Positions 51,661 through 64,000 of a DNA stretch of 64,000 nucleotides are shown in pieces. The position numbers and the translations under genes were made by a program. The first letter of the stretch is position 1; the number at the start of each line of letters is the position of its first letter. This DNA is from Vespa crabro (Eukaryota; Arthropoda; Insecta; Hymenoptera; Vespidae). The notes under the pieces are model-generated. The model was not told the origin of the DNA and did not search any database. It saw nothing but the letters and a program-made list of their open reading frames with translations. The DNA lies in assembly GCF_910589235.1 (NCBI RefSeq), contig NW_025813640.1, positions 1 to 64,000 on the forward strand. The letters run 5' to 3'.

Positions 51661-54600
51661 AAAACGTTATATTCTTGTTATATTCTTTATTCTGCATCGA
51701 TAGAATATAAAATCACTGAAATTGAATGAGATTTCAAGTTTTCGTTTTTCGACGATACGCGTTTATGAGCGATAAATCGTATATACGATATGAAAGAATG
51801 TTAAAAACTTTGATTCCAATATAGAATAGATGTTCGATCTTATGAAATGCAATGTTCTGAGTCGATTGGTAACATTATTCTAACTGTGGCACAAGTATTA
51901 TTAATGATTTCACGATTTTATCTTCGCATATACCGAAATTCGCATATGTCGAATACGTTTTTCGACAATTATCATATGAAAACGCGTGTTTAAACATAGT
52001 AAAAACGTTAAATTCTTGTTATATTCTTTATTCTGCATCGATAGAATATAAAATCACTGAAATTGAATGAGATTTCAAGTTTTCGTTTTTCGACGATACG
52101 CGTTTATGAGCGAAAAATCGTATATACGATATGAAAGAATGTTAAAAACTTTGATTCCAATATAAAATAGGTATTTGATCTAATGAAATGCAATGTTCTG
52201 AATCGATTGGTAACATTTTTCTAACTGTGGCACATGTATTATTAAAGATTTCACGATTTTATCTTCGCATATACCGAAATTCGCGTATGTCGATTACGTT
52301 TTTCGACAATTATCATATGAGAACGCGTATTTAAACATAGTAAAAGCGTTATATTCTTGTTATATTCTTTATTCTGGATCGATGGAATTTAAAATCAATG
52401 AAATTGAATGAGATTTAAGTTTTCGTTTTTCGACGATACGCGTATATGAGCGAAAAATCGTATATGCGATATGAAAAAATGTTAAAAACTTTGATTCCAA
52501 TATAAAATAGATGTTTGATCTTATGAAATGCAATGTTCTGAGGTGATTGGTAACATTTTTCTAACTGTGGCACAAGTATTATTAAAGATTTCACGATTTT
52601 ATCTTCGCTTATACCGAAATTCGCCTATTTCGATTACGTTTTTCGACAATTATCATGTGAAAACGCGTATTTAAACCCAGTAAAAACGTTATTTTCTTGT
52701 TATATTCTTTATTCTGCATCGATAGAGTATAAAATCAATGAAATTGAATGAGATTTCAAGTTTTCGTTTTTCGACGATACGCGTATATGAGCGAAAAATC
52801 GTATATACGATATGAAAGAATGTTAAAAACTTTGATTCCAATATAAAATAGGTATTTGATCTAATGAAATGCAATGTTCTGAATCGATTGTTAACATTTT
52901 TCTAACTGTGGCACAAATATTATTAAAGATTTCGCGATTTTATCTTCGCATATACCGAAATTCGCCTATTTCGATTACGTTTTACGACAATTAACATATG
53001 AAAACGCGTATTTAAACATAGTAAAAACGTTATATTCTTGTTATATTCTTTATTCTGCATCGATAGAATATAAAATCACTGAAAATGAATGAGATTTCAA
53101 GTTTTCGTTTTTCGACGATACGCGTTTATGAGCGATAAATCGTATATACGATATGAAAGAATGTTAAGAACTTTGATTCCAATATAGAATAGATGTTCGA
53201 TCTTATGAAATGCAATGTTCTGAATCGATTGGTAACATTATTCTAACTGTGGCACAAGTATTACTAAAGATTTCACGATTTTATCTTCGCATATACCGAA
53301 ATTCGCATACGTCGATTACGTTTTTCGACAATTATCATATGAAAACGCGTTTTTAAACATAGTAAGAACGTTATATTCTTGTTATATTCTTCATTCTGCA
53401 TCGATAGAATATAAAATCAATGAAATTGAACGAGATTTCAAGTTTTCGTTTTTCGACGATACGCGTATAAGAGCGAAAAATCGTATATACGATATGAAAG
53501 AATGTTAAAAATTTTGATTCCAATATAGAATAGATGTTCGATCTTATGAAATGCAATGTTCTGAATCGATTGGTAACATTTTTCTAACTGTGGCACAAGT
53601 ATTATTAAAGATTTCACGATTTTATCTTCGCATATACCGAAATTCGCGTATGTCGATTACGTTTTTCGACAATTATCATATGAAAACGCGTATTTAAACA
53701 TAGTAAAAGTGTTATATTCTTGTTATATTCTTTATTCTGCATCGATTGAATATAAAATCAATGAAATTGAACGAGATTTCAAGTTTTCGTTTTTCGACGA
53801 TTCGCGTATATGTGCGCAAAATCGTATATACGATATGAAAGAATGTTAAAAACTTAGATTTCATTATAAAATAGATGTTGAATCTTATGAAATGCAATGT
53901 TCTGAATCGATTGGTAACATTTTTCAAACAGTGGCACAAGTATTATTAACGATTTCACGATTTTATCTTCGCATATACCGAAATTCGCGTATGTCGATTA
54001 GGTTTTTCGACTATTATCATATGAAAACGCGTATTCAAACATAATAAAAACGTTATATTCTTGTTATATTCTTTATTCTGCATCGGTAGAATATAAAATC
54101 AATAAAATTGAACAAGATTTTAACTTTTTGTTTTTCGACGATACGCGTATATGAGCGAAAAATCGTATATACGTTATGAAAGAATGTTAAAATCTTTGAT
54201 TCCAATATAAAATAGATGTTTGATCTGATGAAATGCAATGTTCTGAATCTATTGGTGACATTTTTCTAACTGTGGCACAAGTATTATTAAAGATTACACG
54301 ATTTTATCTTCGCATATACCGAAATTCGCGTATGTAGATTACGTTTTTCGAAAATTATCATATTAAAACGCGTATTTAAACATAGTAAAAACGTTATATT
54401 CTTGTTATATGCTTTATTCTGCATCGATAGAATATAAAATCACTGAAATTGAATGAGATTTCACGTTATCGTTTTTCGACGATACGCGTATATGAGCGAA
54501 AAATCGTATATACGATATGAAAGAATGTTAAAAACTTTGATTCCAATATAAAATAGTTGTTTGATATTATGAAATGCAATATTCTAATTCGATTGGTAAC

Positions 54601-57600
54601 ATTTTTCTAACTGTGGTACAAGTATTTTTAAAGATTTCACGATTTTATCTTCGCATATACCGAAATCCGCCTATTTCGATTACGTTTTACGACAATTGAC
54701 ATATGAAAACGCGTATTTAAACATAGTAAAAACGTTATATTCTTGTTATATTCTTTATTCTGCATCGATAGAATATAAAATCAATGAAATTGAACGAGAT
54801 TTCAAGTTTTCGTTTTTCGACGATACGCGTATATGAGCGAAAAATCGTATATACGATATGAAAGAATGTTAAACCTTTGATTCCAATATAAAATTGATGT
54901 TTGCTCTTATGAAATGCAATGTTCTCAATCGATTGGTAACATTTTTCTAACTGTGGCACAAGTATTACTAAAGATATCACGTTTTTATCTTTGCATATAC
55001 CGAAATTCGCGTATGTCGATTACGTTTTTCGACAATTATCATATGGAAACGCGTATTTAAACGTAGTAAAAACGTTATATTCTTGTTATATTATTTATTC
55101 TGCATCGATAGAATATAAAATCAATGAAATTAAACGAGATTTCAAGTTTTCGTATTTCGACGATACGCGTATATGAGCGAAAAATCGTATATACGATATG
55201 AAAGAATGTTAAAAACTTTGATCCCAATATAAAATAGATATTTGATCTTATGTAATGCAATGTTCTGAATCGATTGGAAACATTTTTGTAACTGTAGCAC
55301 AAGTATTATTAAAGATTTCACGACTTTACCTTCCCATATACAGAAATTCGCGTATGTCGATTACGTTTTTCAACAATTATCATATGAGAACGCGTAATTA
55401 AACATAGTAAAAACGTTATATTCTTGTTATATTCTTTATTCTGCATCGATAGAATATAAAATCAATGAAATTGAACGAGATTTCAAGTTTTCGTTTTTCG
55501 ACGATACGCGTATATGAGCGAAATATCGTATATACGATATGAAAGAATGTTAAAAACTTTGATTCCAATATAAAATAGATGTTTGATCTTATGAAATGCA
55601 ATGATCTGTATCGATTGGTAACATTTTTCTAACTGTGGCACAAGAATTATTAAAGATTTCACGATTTTATCTTCGCATATACCGAAATTCGTGTATGTCG
55701 ATTAGGTTTTTCGACAATTTTCATATGAAAACGCGTATATAAACATAGTAAAAACGCTATATTCTTGTTATATTGTTTATTCTGAATCGAAAGAATATAA
55801 AATCAATGAAATTGAACGAAATTTCAAGTTTTCGTTTTTCGACGATACACGTATATGAGCGAAAAATCGTATATACTATATGAAAGAATGTTAAAGACTT
55901 TGATTCCAATAAAAAATAGATGTTTGATCTTATGAAATGCAATGTTCTGAATCGATTGGTGACATTTTTCTAACTGTAGCACAAGTATTATTAAAGAATT
56001 CACGATTTTATCTTCGCATATACCGAAATTCGCGTAGGTCGATTAGGTTTTTGGAAAAATAACATATGAAAACGCGTATTTAAAATAGTAAAAACGTTAT
56101 ATTCTTGTTATATTCTTTATTCTGCATCGAAAGAATATAAAATCAATGAAATTGAACGAAATTTCAAGTTTTCGTTTTTCGACGATACGCGTATATGTGC
56201 GAAAAATCGTATATACGATATGAAGGAATGTTAAAAACTTTGATTCCAATATAAAACAGATGTTTGATCTTATGAAATGCAATGTTCTGAATCGATTGGT
56301 AACATTTTTCTAACTGTGGCACAAGTATTATTATAGATTTCACGATTTTATCTTCGCATATACCGAAATTCGCGTATGTCGATTACGTTTTTCGACAATT
56401 ATCATATGAAAACGCGTATTTAAACATAGTAAAAACGTTATATTATTGTTATATTCTTTATTCTGCATGGATGGAATATAAAATCAATGAAATTGAAATA
56501 GATTTCAAGGTTTAGTTTTTCGACGATACGCGTCTATGAGCGAAAAATCGTATATACGAAATGAAAGAAGGTTAAAAACTTTGATTCCAATATACAATAT
56601 ATGTTTGATCTTATGAAATGCAATGTTCTGAATCGATTGGTAACATTTTTCTATCTGTGGCACAAGTATTCTTAAAGATTTCACGATTATATCTTCGCAT
56701 ATACCGAAATTCGCGTATGTCGATTACGTTTTTCGACAATTATCATATGAAAACGCGTATTTAAACATAGCAAAAACAATATATTCTTGTTATATTCTTT
56801 ATTCTGCATCGATAGAATATAAAAGCAATGAAATTGAACGAGATTTCAAGTTTTCGTTTTTCGACGTTTCGCGTATATGAGCGAAAAATCGTATATACGA
56901 TATGAAAGAATGTTAAATACGAAGATTCCAATATAAAATAGATGTTTGATCTTATGGAATGCAATGTTCTGAATCGATTGGTAACATTTTTCCAACTGTG
57001 GCACAAGTAGTATTAAAGATTTCACGATTTCATCTTCGCATATACCGAAATTCGCGTATGTCGATTACGTTTTTCGACAATTATCATATGAAAACGCGTA
57101 TTTAAATATAGCAAGAACGTTATATTCTTGTTATATTCTTTATTCTGCATCGATAGAATATAAAAACAATGAAATTGAACGAGATTTCAAGTTTTCGTTT
57201 TTCGACGATACGCGTATATGAGCGAAAAATCGTATATACGATATGAAAGAATGTTAAAAACTTTGATCCCAATATAAAATAGATATTTGATCTTATGTAA
57301 TGCAATGTTCTGAATCGATTGGAAACATTTTTCTAACTGTAGCACAAGTATTATTAAAGATTTCACGACTTTACCTTCCCATATACAGAAATTCGCGTAT
57401 GTCGATTACGTTTTTCAACAATTATCATATGAGAACGCGTAATTAAACATAGTAAAAACGTTATATTCTTGTTATATTCTTTATTCTGCATCGATAGAAT
57501 ATAAAATCAATGAAATTGAACGAGATATCAAGTTTCGTTTTTCGACGATTCGCGTATATGAGTCAAAAATCATATATACGATATGAAAGAATGTTAAAAA

Positions 57601-60600
57601 CTTTGATTCCTTTATAAAATAGATGTTTGATCTTATGAAATGCAATGTTCAGAATCGATTGGAAACATTTTTCTAACTGTGGCACAAGTAGTATTAAAGA
57701 TTTCACGATTTTATCTTCGCATATACCGAAATTCGCGTATGTCGATTACGTTTTTCAACAATTATCATATGAGAACGCGTATTTAAACATAGCAAAAACG
57801 TTATATTCTTGTTATATTCTTTATTCTGCATCGATAGAATATAAAATCAATGAAATTGAACGAGATATCAAGTTTCGTTTTTCGACGATTCGCGTATATG
57901 AGTCAAAAATCATATATACGATATGAAAGAATGTTAAAAACTTTGATTCCTTTATAAAATAGATATTTGATCTTATGAAATGCAATGTTCAGAATCGATT
58001 GGAAACATTTTTCTAACTGTGGCACAAGTAGTATTAAAGATTTCACTATTTTATCTTCGCATATACCGAAATTTTCGTATGTCGATTACGTTTTTCGACA
58101 ATTATCATATGAAAACGCATATTTAAACATAGAAAAAACGTTATATTCTTGTTATATTCTTTATTCTGCATCGATAGAATATAAAATCAATGAAGTTGAA
58201 CGAGATTTCAAGTTTTCGTTTTTCTACGATACGCGTATATGAGCCAAAAATCGTATATACGATATGAAAGAATGTTAAAAACTTTGATTCCTTTATAAAA
58301 TAGATGTTTGATCTTATGAAATGCAATGTTCTGAATCGATTGGTAACATTTTTCTAACTGTGGCACAAGTAGTATTAAAGATTTCACGATTTTAACTTCG
58401 CATATACCGAAATTCGCGTATGTCGATTACGTTTTTCGACAATTATCATATGAACACGCATATTCAAACATAGAAAAAACGTTATATTCTTGCTATATTC
58501 TTTACTCTGCATCGATAGAATATAAAATCAATGAAATTGAAAGATATTTCAAGTTTTCGCTATTCGACGATTCGCGTTTCTGAGCGAAAAATCGTATTTT
58601 CGATATTAAAGAATGTTAAGAACTTTGATTCCAATTTAAAATAGACGTTTGATTTATGAAATGCAATGTTCTGAATAGATTGGTAACATTTTTCTAACTG
58701 TGGCACAAGTATTATTAAAGATTTTACGATATTATCTTCGCATATACCGAAATTCGCGTATGTCGATTACGTTTTTCGGAAATTATCATATGAAAACGCC
58801 TATTTAAACATTGTAAAAACGTTATATTCTTGTTATATTCTCTATTCTGCATCGATAGAATATAAAATCGATGAAATTGAACGAGATTTCAAGTTTTCGT
58901 TTTTCGACGATACTCTCATATGAGCGAAAAATCGTATATACGATATGAAAGATGTTAAAAACTTTGATTCCTATATAAAATAGATGTTTGATCTTATGAA
59001 ATGCAATGTTCTGAATCGATTGGTAACATTTTTCTAACTGTGGCACAAGTATTATTAAAGATTTCACGATTTTATCTTCGCATATACCGAATTCGCGTAT
59101 GTCGATTAGGTTTTTCGTCAATTATCATATGAAAACGCGTATTTAAACATAGTAAAAACGTTATATTCTTGTTATATTCTTTATTCTGCATCGATAGAAT
59201 ATAAAATCAATGAAATTGAATGTGATGTCATGTTTTCGTTTTTCGACGATACGCGTATGTGAGCGAAAAGTCGTATATACCATATGAAAGAATGTTAAAA
59301 ACTTTGATTTCAATATAAAATAGATGTTTCATCTTATGAAATGCAATGTTCTGAATCGATTGGTAACATTTTTCTAACTGTGGCACAAGTATTATTATAG
59401 ATGTCACGATTTCATTTTCGCATATACCGATATTCGCGTATGTCGATTACGTTTTTCGACAATTATCATATGAAAACGCGTATTTAAACATAGTAAAAAC
59501 GATATATTCTTGTTATATTCTTTGCTCTGCATCGATAGAATATAAAATAAATGAAATTGAACGAGATTTCAGGTTTTCGTTTTTCGACGATACGCGTATA
59601 TGAGCGAAAAATCGTATATAAGATATGAAAGAGTGTCAAAAACTTTGATTCTAATATAAAATAGACGTTTGATCTTATGACATGCAATGTTCTGAATCGA
59701 TTGGTAACATTTTTCTAACTGTGGCACATGTATTATTAAAGATTTCACGATTTTATCTTCGCATATACCGAAATTCGCGTATGTCGATTACGATTTTCGA
59801 CAATTATCATATGAAAACGCGTATTTAAACACAGTAATAACGTTATATTCTTGTTATATTCTTTATTCTGCATCGATAGAATATAAAATCAATGAAATTG
59901 AACGTGATTTCAAGTTTTCGTTTATCGACGATACGCGTATATGAGCGAAAAATCGTATATACGATACGAAAGAATGTTAAAAACTTTGATACCAATATAA
60001 AATAGATGTATGATCTTATGAAATGCAATGTTCTGAATCGATTGGTAACATTTTTCTAACTGTGGCACAAGTATTATTAAAGATTTCACGATTTTATCTT
60101 CGCACATACCGAAATTCGCGTATGTCGATTAAGTTTTTCGACAATTATCATATGAAAACGCGTATATAAACATAGTAAAAACGTTATATTCTTTTTATTT
60201 TCTTTATTCTGCATCGATAGAATATAAAATCAATGGAATTGAGCGAGATTTCAAGTTTTTGTATTTCGACGATACGCTTATATGAGCGAAAAATCGTATA
60301 TACGATATGAAAGAATGTTAAAAACTTTTATTCCAATATAAAATACATGTTTGATCTTATGAAATGCAATGTTCTGAATCGATTGGTAACATTTTTCTAA
60401 CTGTGGAAAAAGTATTATTAAAGATTTCACGATTTTATTTTGGGTTATCCCGAAATTCGCGTATGTCGATTACGTTTTTCGACACTTATCATATGAAAAC
60501 GCGTATTTAAACATAGTAAAAACGTTATATTCTTGTTATATTCCTTATTCTGCATCGATAGAATTAAAATCAATGAAATTGAACGAGATTTCAAGTTTTC

Positions 60601-61805
60601 GTTTTTCGACGATACGCGTATATGAGCGAAAAATCGTATATACGATATGAAAGAATGTTAAAAACTTTGATTCCAATATAATACAGATGTTTGATCTTAT
60701 GAAATGCAATGTTCTGAATCGATTGGTAACATTTTTCTAACTGTGGCCCAAGTATTATTAAAGATTTCACGATTTTATCTTCATATATACCGAATTTCGC
60801 GTATGTCGATTACGTTTTTCGACAATTATCACATGAAAACGCGCATTTAAACATAGTAAAAACGTTATATTCTTGTTATATTCTTTATTCTGCATCGATA
60901 GAATATAAAATCAATGAAATTGAACGAGATTTCAAGTTTTCGTTTTTCGACGAACCGCGTATATGAGCGAAAAATCGTATATACGATATGAAAGAATCTT
61001 AAGAACTATGATTCCAATATAAAATAGATGTTTGATCTTATGAAATGCAATGTTCTGTATCGATTGGTAACATTTTTCTAACTGTGGCACAAGTATTGTT
61101 ACAGATTTCACGATTCCATCTTCGCATATACCGAAATTCGCGTATGTCGATTACGTTTTTCGACAATTATCATATGAAAACGCGTATTTAAACAAAGTAA
61201 AAACGTTATATTCTTGTTATATTCTTTATTCTGCATCGATAGAATATAAAATCAATGAAATTGAACGAGATTTCAAGTTTTCGTTTTTCGACGATATGCG
61301 TATATGAGCGAAAAATCGTATATACGATATGAAAGATTGTTAAAAACTTTGATTCCAATATAAAAAAGATATTTGATCTTATGAAATGCAATGTTCTGAA
61401 TCGGTTGGTAAAATTTTTCTAACTGTGGCACAAGTATTATTAAAGATTTCACGATTTTATCTTCGCATATACCGAAATTCGCGTATGTTGATTACGTTTT
61501 TCGACAATTATCATATGAAAACGCGTATTTAAACATGATAAAAACGTTATTTTCTTGTTATATTCTTTATTCTGCATCGATAGAATATAAAATCAATTAA
61601 ATTAAACGAGATTTCAAATTTTCGTTTTTCGACGATACGCGTATATGAGCGAAAAATCGTATATACGATATGAAAGAATGTTGAGAACTTTGATTCCAAT
61701 ATAAAATAGATGTTTGATCTTATGAAATGCAATGTTCTGTATCGAATGGTAACATTTTTCTAACTGTGGCACAAGTATTATTAAAGATTTCACGATTTCA
61801 TCTTC

Positions 61806-63215
61806 GCATATTCCGAAATTCGCGTATGTCGATTACGTTCTTCGTCAATTATCTTATGAAAACGCGTATTTAAACATAGTAAAAACGTTAGATTCTTGTT
61901 ATATTCTTTATTTTGCATCGATAGAGTATAAAATCAATGAAATTGAACGAGATTTCAAGTTTTCGTTTTTCGACGATACGCGTATATAAGCCAAAAATCG
62001 TATATACGATATGAAAGAATGTTAAAAACTTTGATTCCAATATAATACAGATGTTTGATCTTATGAAATGCAATGTTCTGAATCGATTGGTAACATTTTT
62101 CTAACTGTGGCCCAAGTATTATTAAAGATTTCACGATTTTATCTTCGCATATTCCGAAATTCGCTTATGTCGATTACGTTCTTCGTCAATTATCTTATGA
62201 AAACGCGTATTTAAACATAGTAAAAACGTTAGATTCTTATTATATTCTTTATTCTGCATAGATAGAATATAAAATCAATGAAATTGAACGAGATTTCAAG
62301 TTTTCGTTTTTCGACGATACGCGTATATGAGCGAAAAATCGTATATACGATATGAAAGAATGTTAAAAACTTTGATTCCAATATAATACAGATGTTTGAT
62401 CTTATGAAATGCAATGTTCTGAATCGATTGGTAACATTTTTCTAACTGTGGCACAAGTATTATTAAAGATTTCACGATTTTATCTTGGCATATACCGAAA
62501 TTCGCGTATGTCGATTACGTTTTTCGACAATTATCATATGAAAACGCGTATTTAAACATAGTAAAAAGGTTATTTTCTTATTATATTCTTTATTCTGCAT
62601 AGATAGAATATAAAATCAATGAAATTGAACGAGATTTCAAGTTTTCGTTTTTCGACGATACGCGTATATGAGCGAAAAATCGTATATACGATATTAAAGA
62701 ATGTTAAAAACTTTGATTCCAATATAATACAGATGTTTGATCTTATGAAATGCAATGTTCTGAATCGATTGGTAACATTTTTCTAACTGTGGCCCAAGTA
62801 TTATTAAAGATTTCACGATTTTATCTTCGCATATTCCGAAATTCGCGTATGTCGATTACGTTCTTCGTCAATTATCTTATGAAAACGCCTATTTAAACAC
62901 AGTAAAAACGTTATTTTCTTGTTATATTCTTTATTCTGCATCGATAGAATGTAAAATCAATGAAATTAAACGAGATTTCAAGTTTTCGTTTTTCGACGAT
63001 ACGCGTATATGAGCGAAAAATCGTATATACGATATGAAAGAATGTTAAAAACTTTGATTCCAATATAATACAGATGTTTGATCTTATGAAATCCAATGTT
63101 CTGAATCGATTGGTAACATTTTTCTAACTGTGGCCCAAGTATTATTAAAGATTTCACGATTTTATCTTCGCATATTCCGAAATTCGCGTATGTCGATTAC
63201 GTTCTTCGTCAATTA
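61806..63215. repeat. Locally homogenised satellite subfamily
   Basis: Most neighbouring monomers here share CATATTCCGAAAT, ACGTTCTTCGTCAATTATC and ATAATACAGATG variants that are rare elsewhere; the monomer near 62480 keeps the common form of the first two. Clustering of private variants in adjacent units is the pattern expected from short-range unequal exchange or gene conversion. Confidence 0.75.
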
Positions 63216-64000
63216 TCTTATGAAAACGCGTATTTAAACATAGTAAAAACGTTGGATTCTTGTTATATTCTTTATTCTGCATCGGTAGAGTATAAAATCA
63301 ATGAAATTGTACGAGATTTCAAGTTTTCGTTTTTCGACGATACGCGTATATGAGCGAAAAATCGTATATACGATATGAAAGAATGTTAAAAACTTTGATT
63401 CCAATATAAAATAGATGTTTGATCTTATGAAATGCAATGTTCTGAATCGATTGGTAACATTTTTCTAACTGTGGCACAAGTATTATTAAAGATTTCACGA
63501 TTTTATCTTCGCATATACCGAAATTCGAGTATGTCGATTACGTTTTTCGACAATTATCATATGAAAACGAGTATTTAAACATAGTAAAAACGTTATATTC
63601 TTGTTATATTCTTTATTCTGCATCGATAGAATATAAAATCAATGAAATTGAACGAGATTTCAAGTTTTCGTTTTTCGACGATACGCGTATATGAGCGAAA
63701 AATCGTATATACGATATGAAAGAATGGTAAAAACTTTGATTCCAATATAAAATAGATGTTTGATCTTATGAAATGCAATGATCTGAATCGATTGGTAACA
63801 TTTTTCTAACTGTGGCACAAGTATTATTAAAGATTTCACGATTTTATCTTCGCATATACCGAAATTCGAGTATGTCGATTACGTTTTTCGACAATTATCA
63901 TATGAAAACGCGTATTTAAACATAGTAAAAACGTTATATTCTTGTTATATTCTTTATTCTGCATCGATAGAATATAAACTTAATGAAATTGAAGGAAATT

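Larger units (their letters stand above)
42929..64000. repeat. 340-341-bp satellite array (61 full monomers plus one partial)
   Basis: Head-to-tail monomers in one orientation. Phase marks such as CGTATATGAGCG recur at 42929, 43269 (as CGTTTATGAGCG), 43610, 43950 ... 46316 ... 63686. 20757 bp divided by 61 periods gives about 340.3 bp. The monomer is AT-rich with CpG-containing words (TTTTTCGACG, GATACGCG, TCTTCGCATATACCG). Most monomers from about 55 kb onward are close to one consensus; those near 43-50 kb carry more indels. A 61-codon minus-strand frame recurs in many monomers as a by-product. The array runs off the window. Centromeric or pericentromeric placement is an inference. Confidence 0.97.

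Noticed and set aside
63593..63778. 61-codon minus-strand frame (starting MHFIRSNIYF) repeated in many satellite monomers
   Set aside because: The monomer length is not a multiple of three, the frame is broken in many units, and its recurrence is explained by satellite homogenisation. No evidence of translation.
42929..64000. CENP-B box in the satellite
   Set aside because: The nearest words (TTTCGTTTTTCGACG and TTTCGACGATACGCG) do not fit the essential TTCG-A-CGGG spacing.
42929..64000. CRISPR-like regular repeats
   Set aside because: Contiguous 341-bp monomers without short repeats separated by unique spacers, in a eukaryotic context.

Overview
The window is eukaryotic, repeat-dominated DNA with no intact host gene. 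The best guess is an insect, perhaps a hymenopteran. The main support is two broken copies of an R1-clade non-LTR retrotransposon (a largely arthropod lineage) in a very AT-rich background with a long homogenised satellite. The species-level guess is inference only. I see no rRNA, tRNA or CRISPR structure and no canonical (TTAGG)n telomere.

Layout. (1) 1-8173, 9829-20371, 22176-32248 and 33904-39865 are one degenerate microsatellite-like domain of about 35 kb. It is built on the 9-base unit TTATTATCG, three triplets, and is broken by insertions. It is not random low-complexity DNA: long blocks recur at distances of about 11.2, 18, 18.6 and 24.1 kb. These include a near-identical 4.86-kb duplication (1-4856 versus 11231-16140) and an apparently identical 383-bp tandem pair at 22389-23154. 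(2) 8174-9828 and 32249-33903 are two copies of a 1655-bp unique element with TGTTAC...GTAACA ends, most likely a solo LTR. They seem to be one insertion later copied together with the surrounding array. (3) 20372-22175 is a 5'-truncated R1-clade LINE lacking its reverse transcriptase but keeping its 3' end and a short poly(A). (4) 39866-42928 is a second copy of the same family. It keeps the 5' UTR, gag, endonuclease and the first RT block and stops abruptly at the satellite. (5) 42929-64000 is a head-to-tail satellite of about 340-341 bp monomers (61 complete plus one partial) running off the window.

The genes do not form a pathway. All coding remnants belong to the retrotransposon: gag with CCHC knuckles, an apurinic-like endonuclease, and the RT start. 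All carry stops, frameshifts or deletions. The very long open frames over the TTATTATCG domain follow from its triplet periodicity and are not proteins. The window reads as heterochromatin, possibly pericentromeric. The observations most worth following are the two-level organisation of the TTATTATCG domain, the possible preference of the R1-clade family for that array, and the dyad-rich 341-bp satellite.
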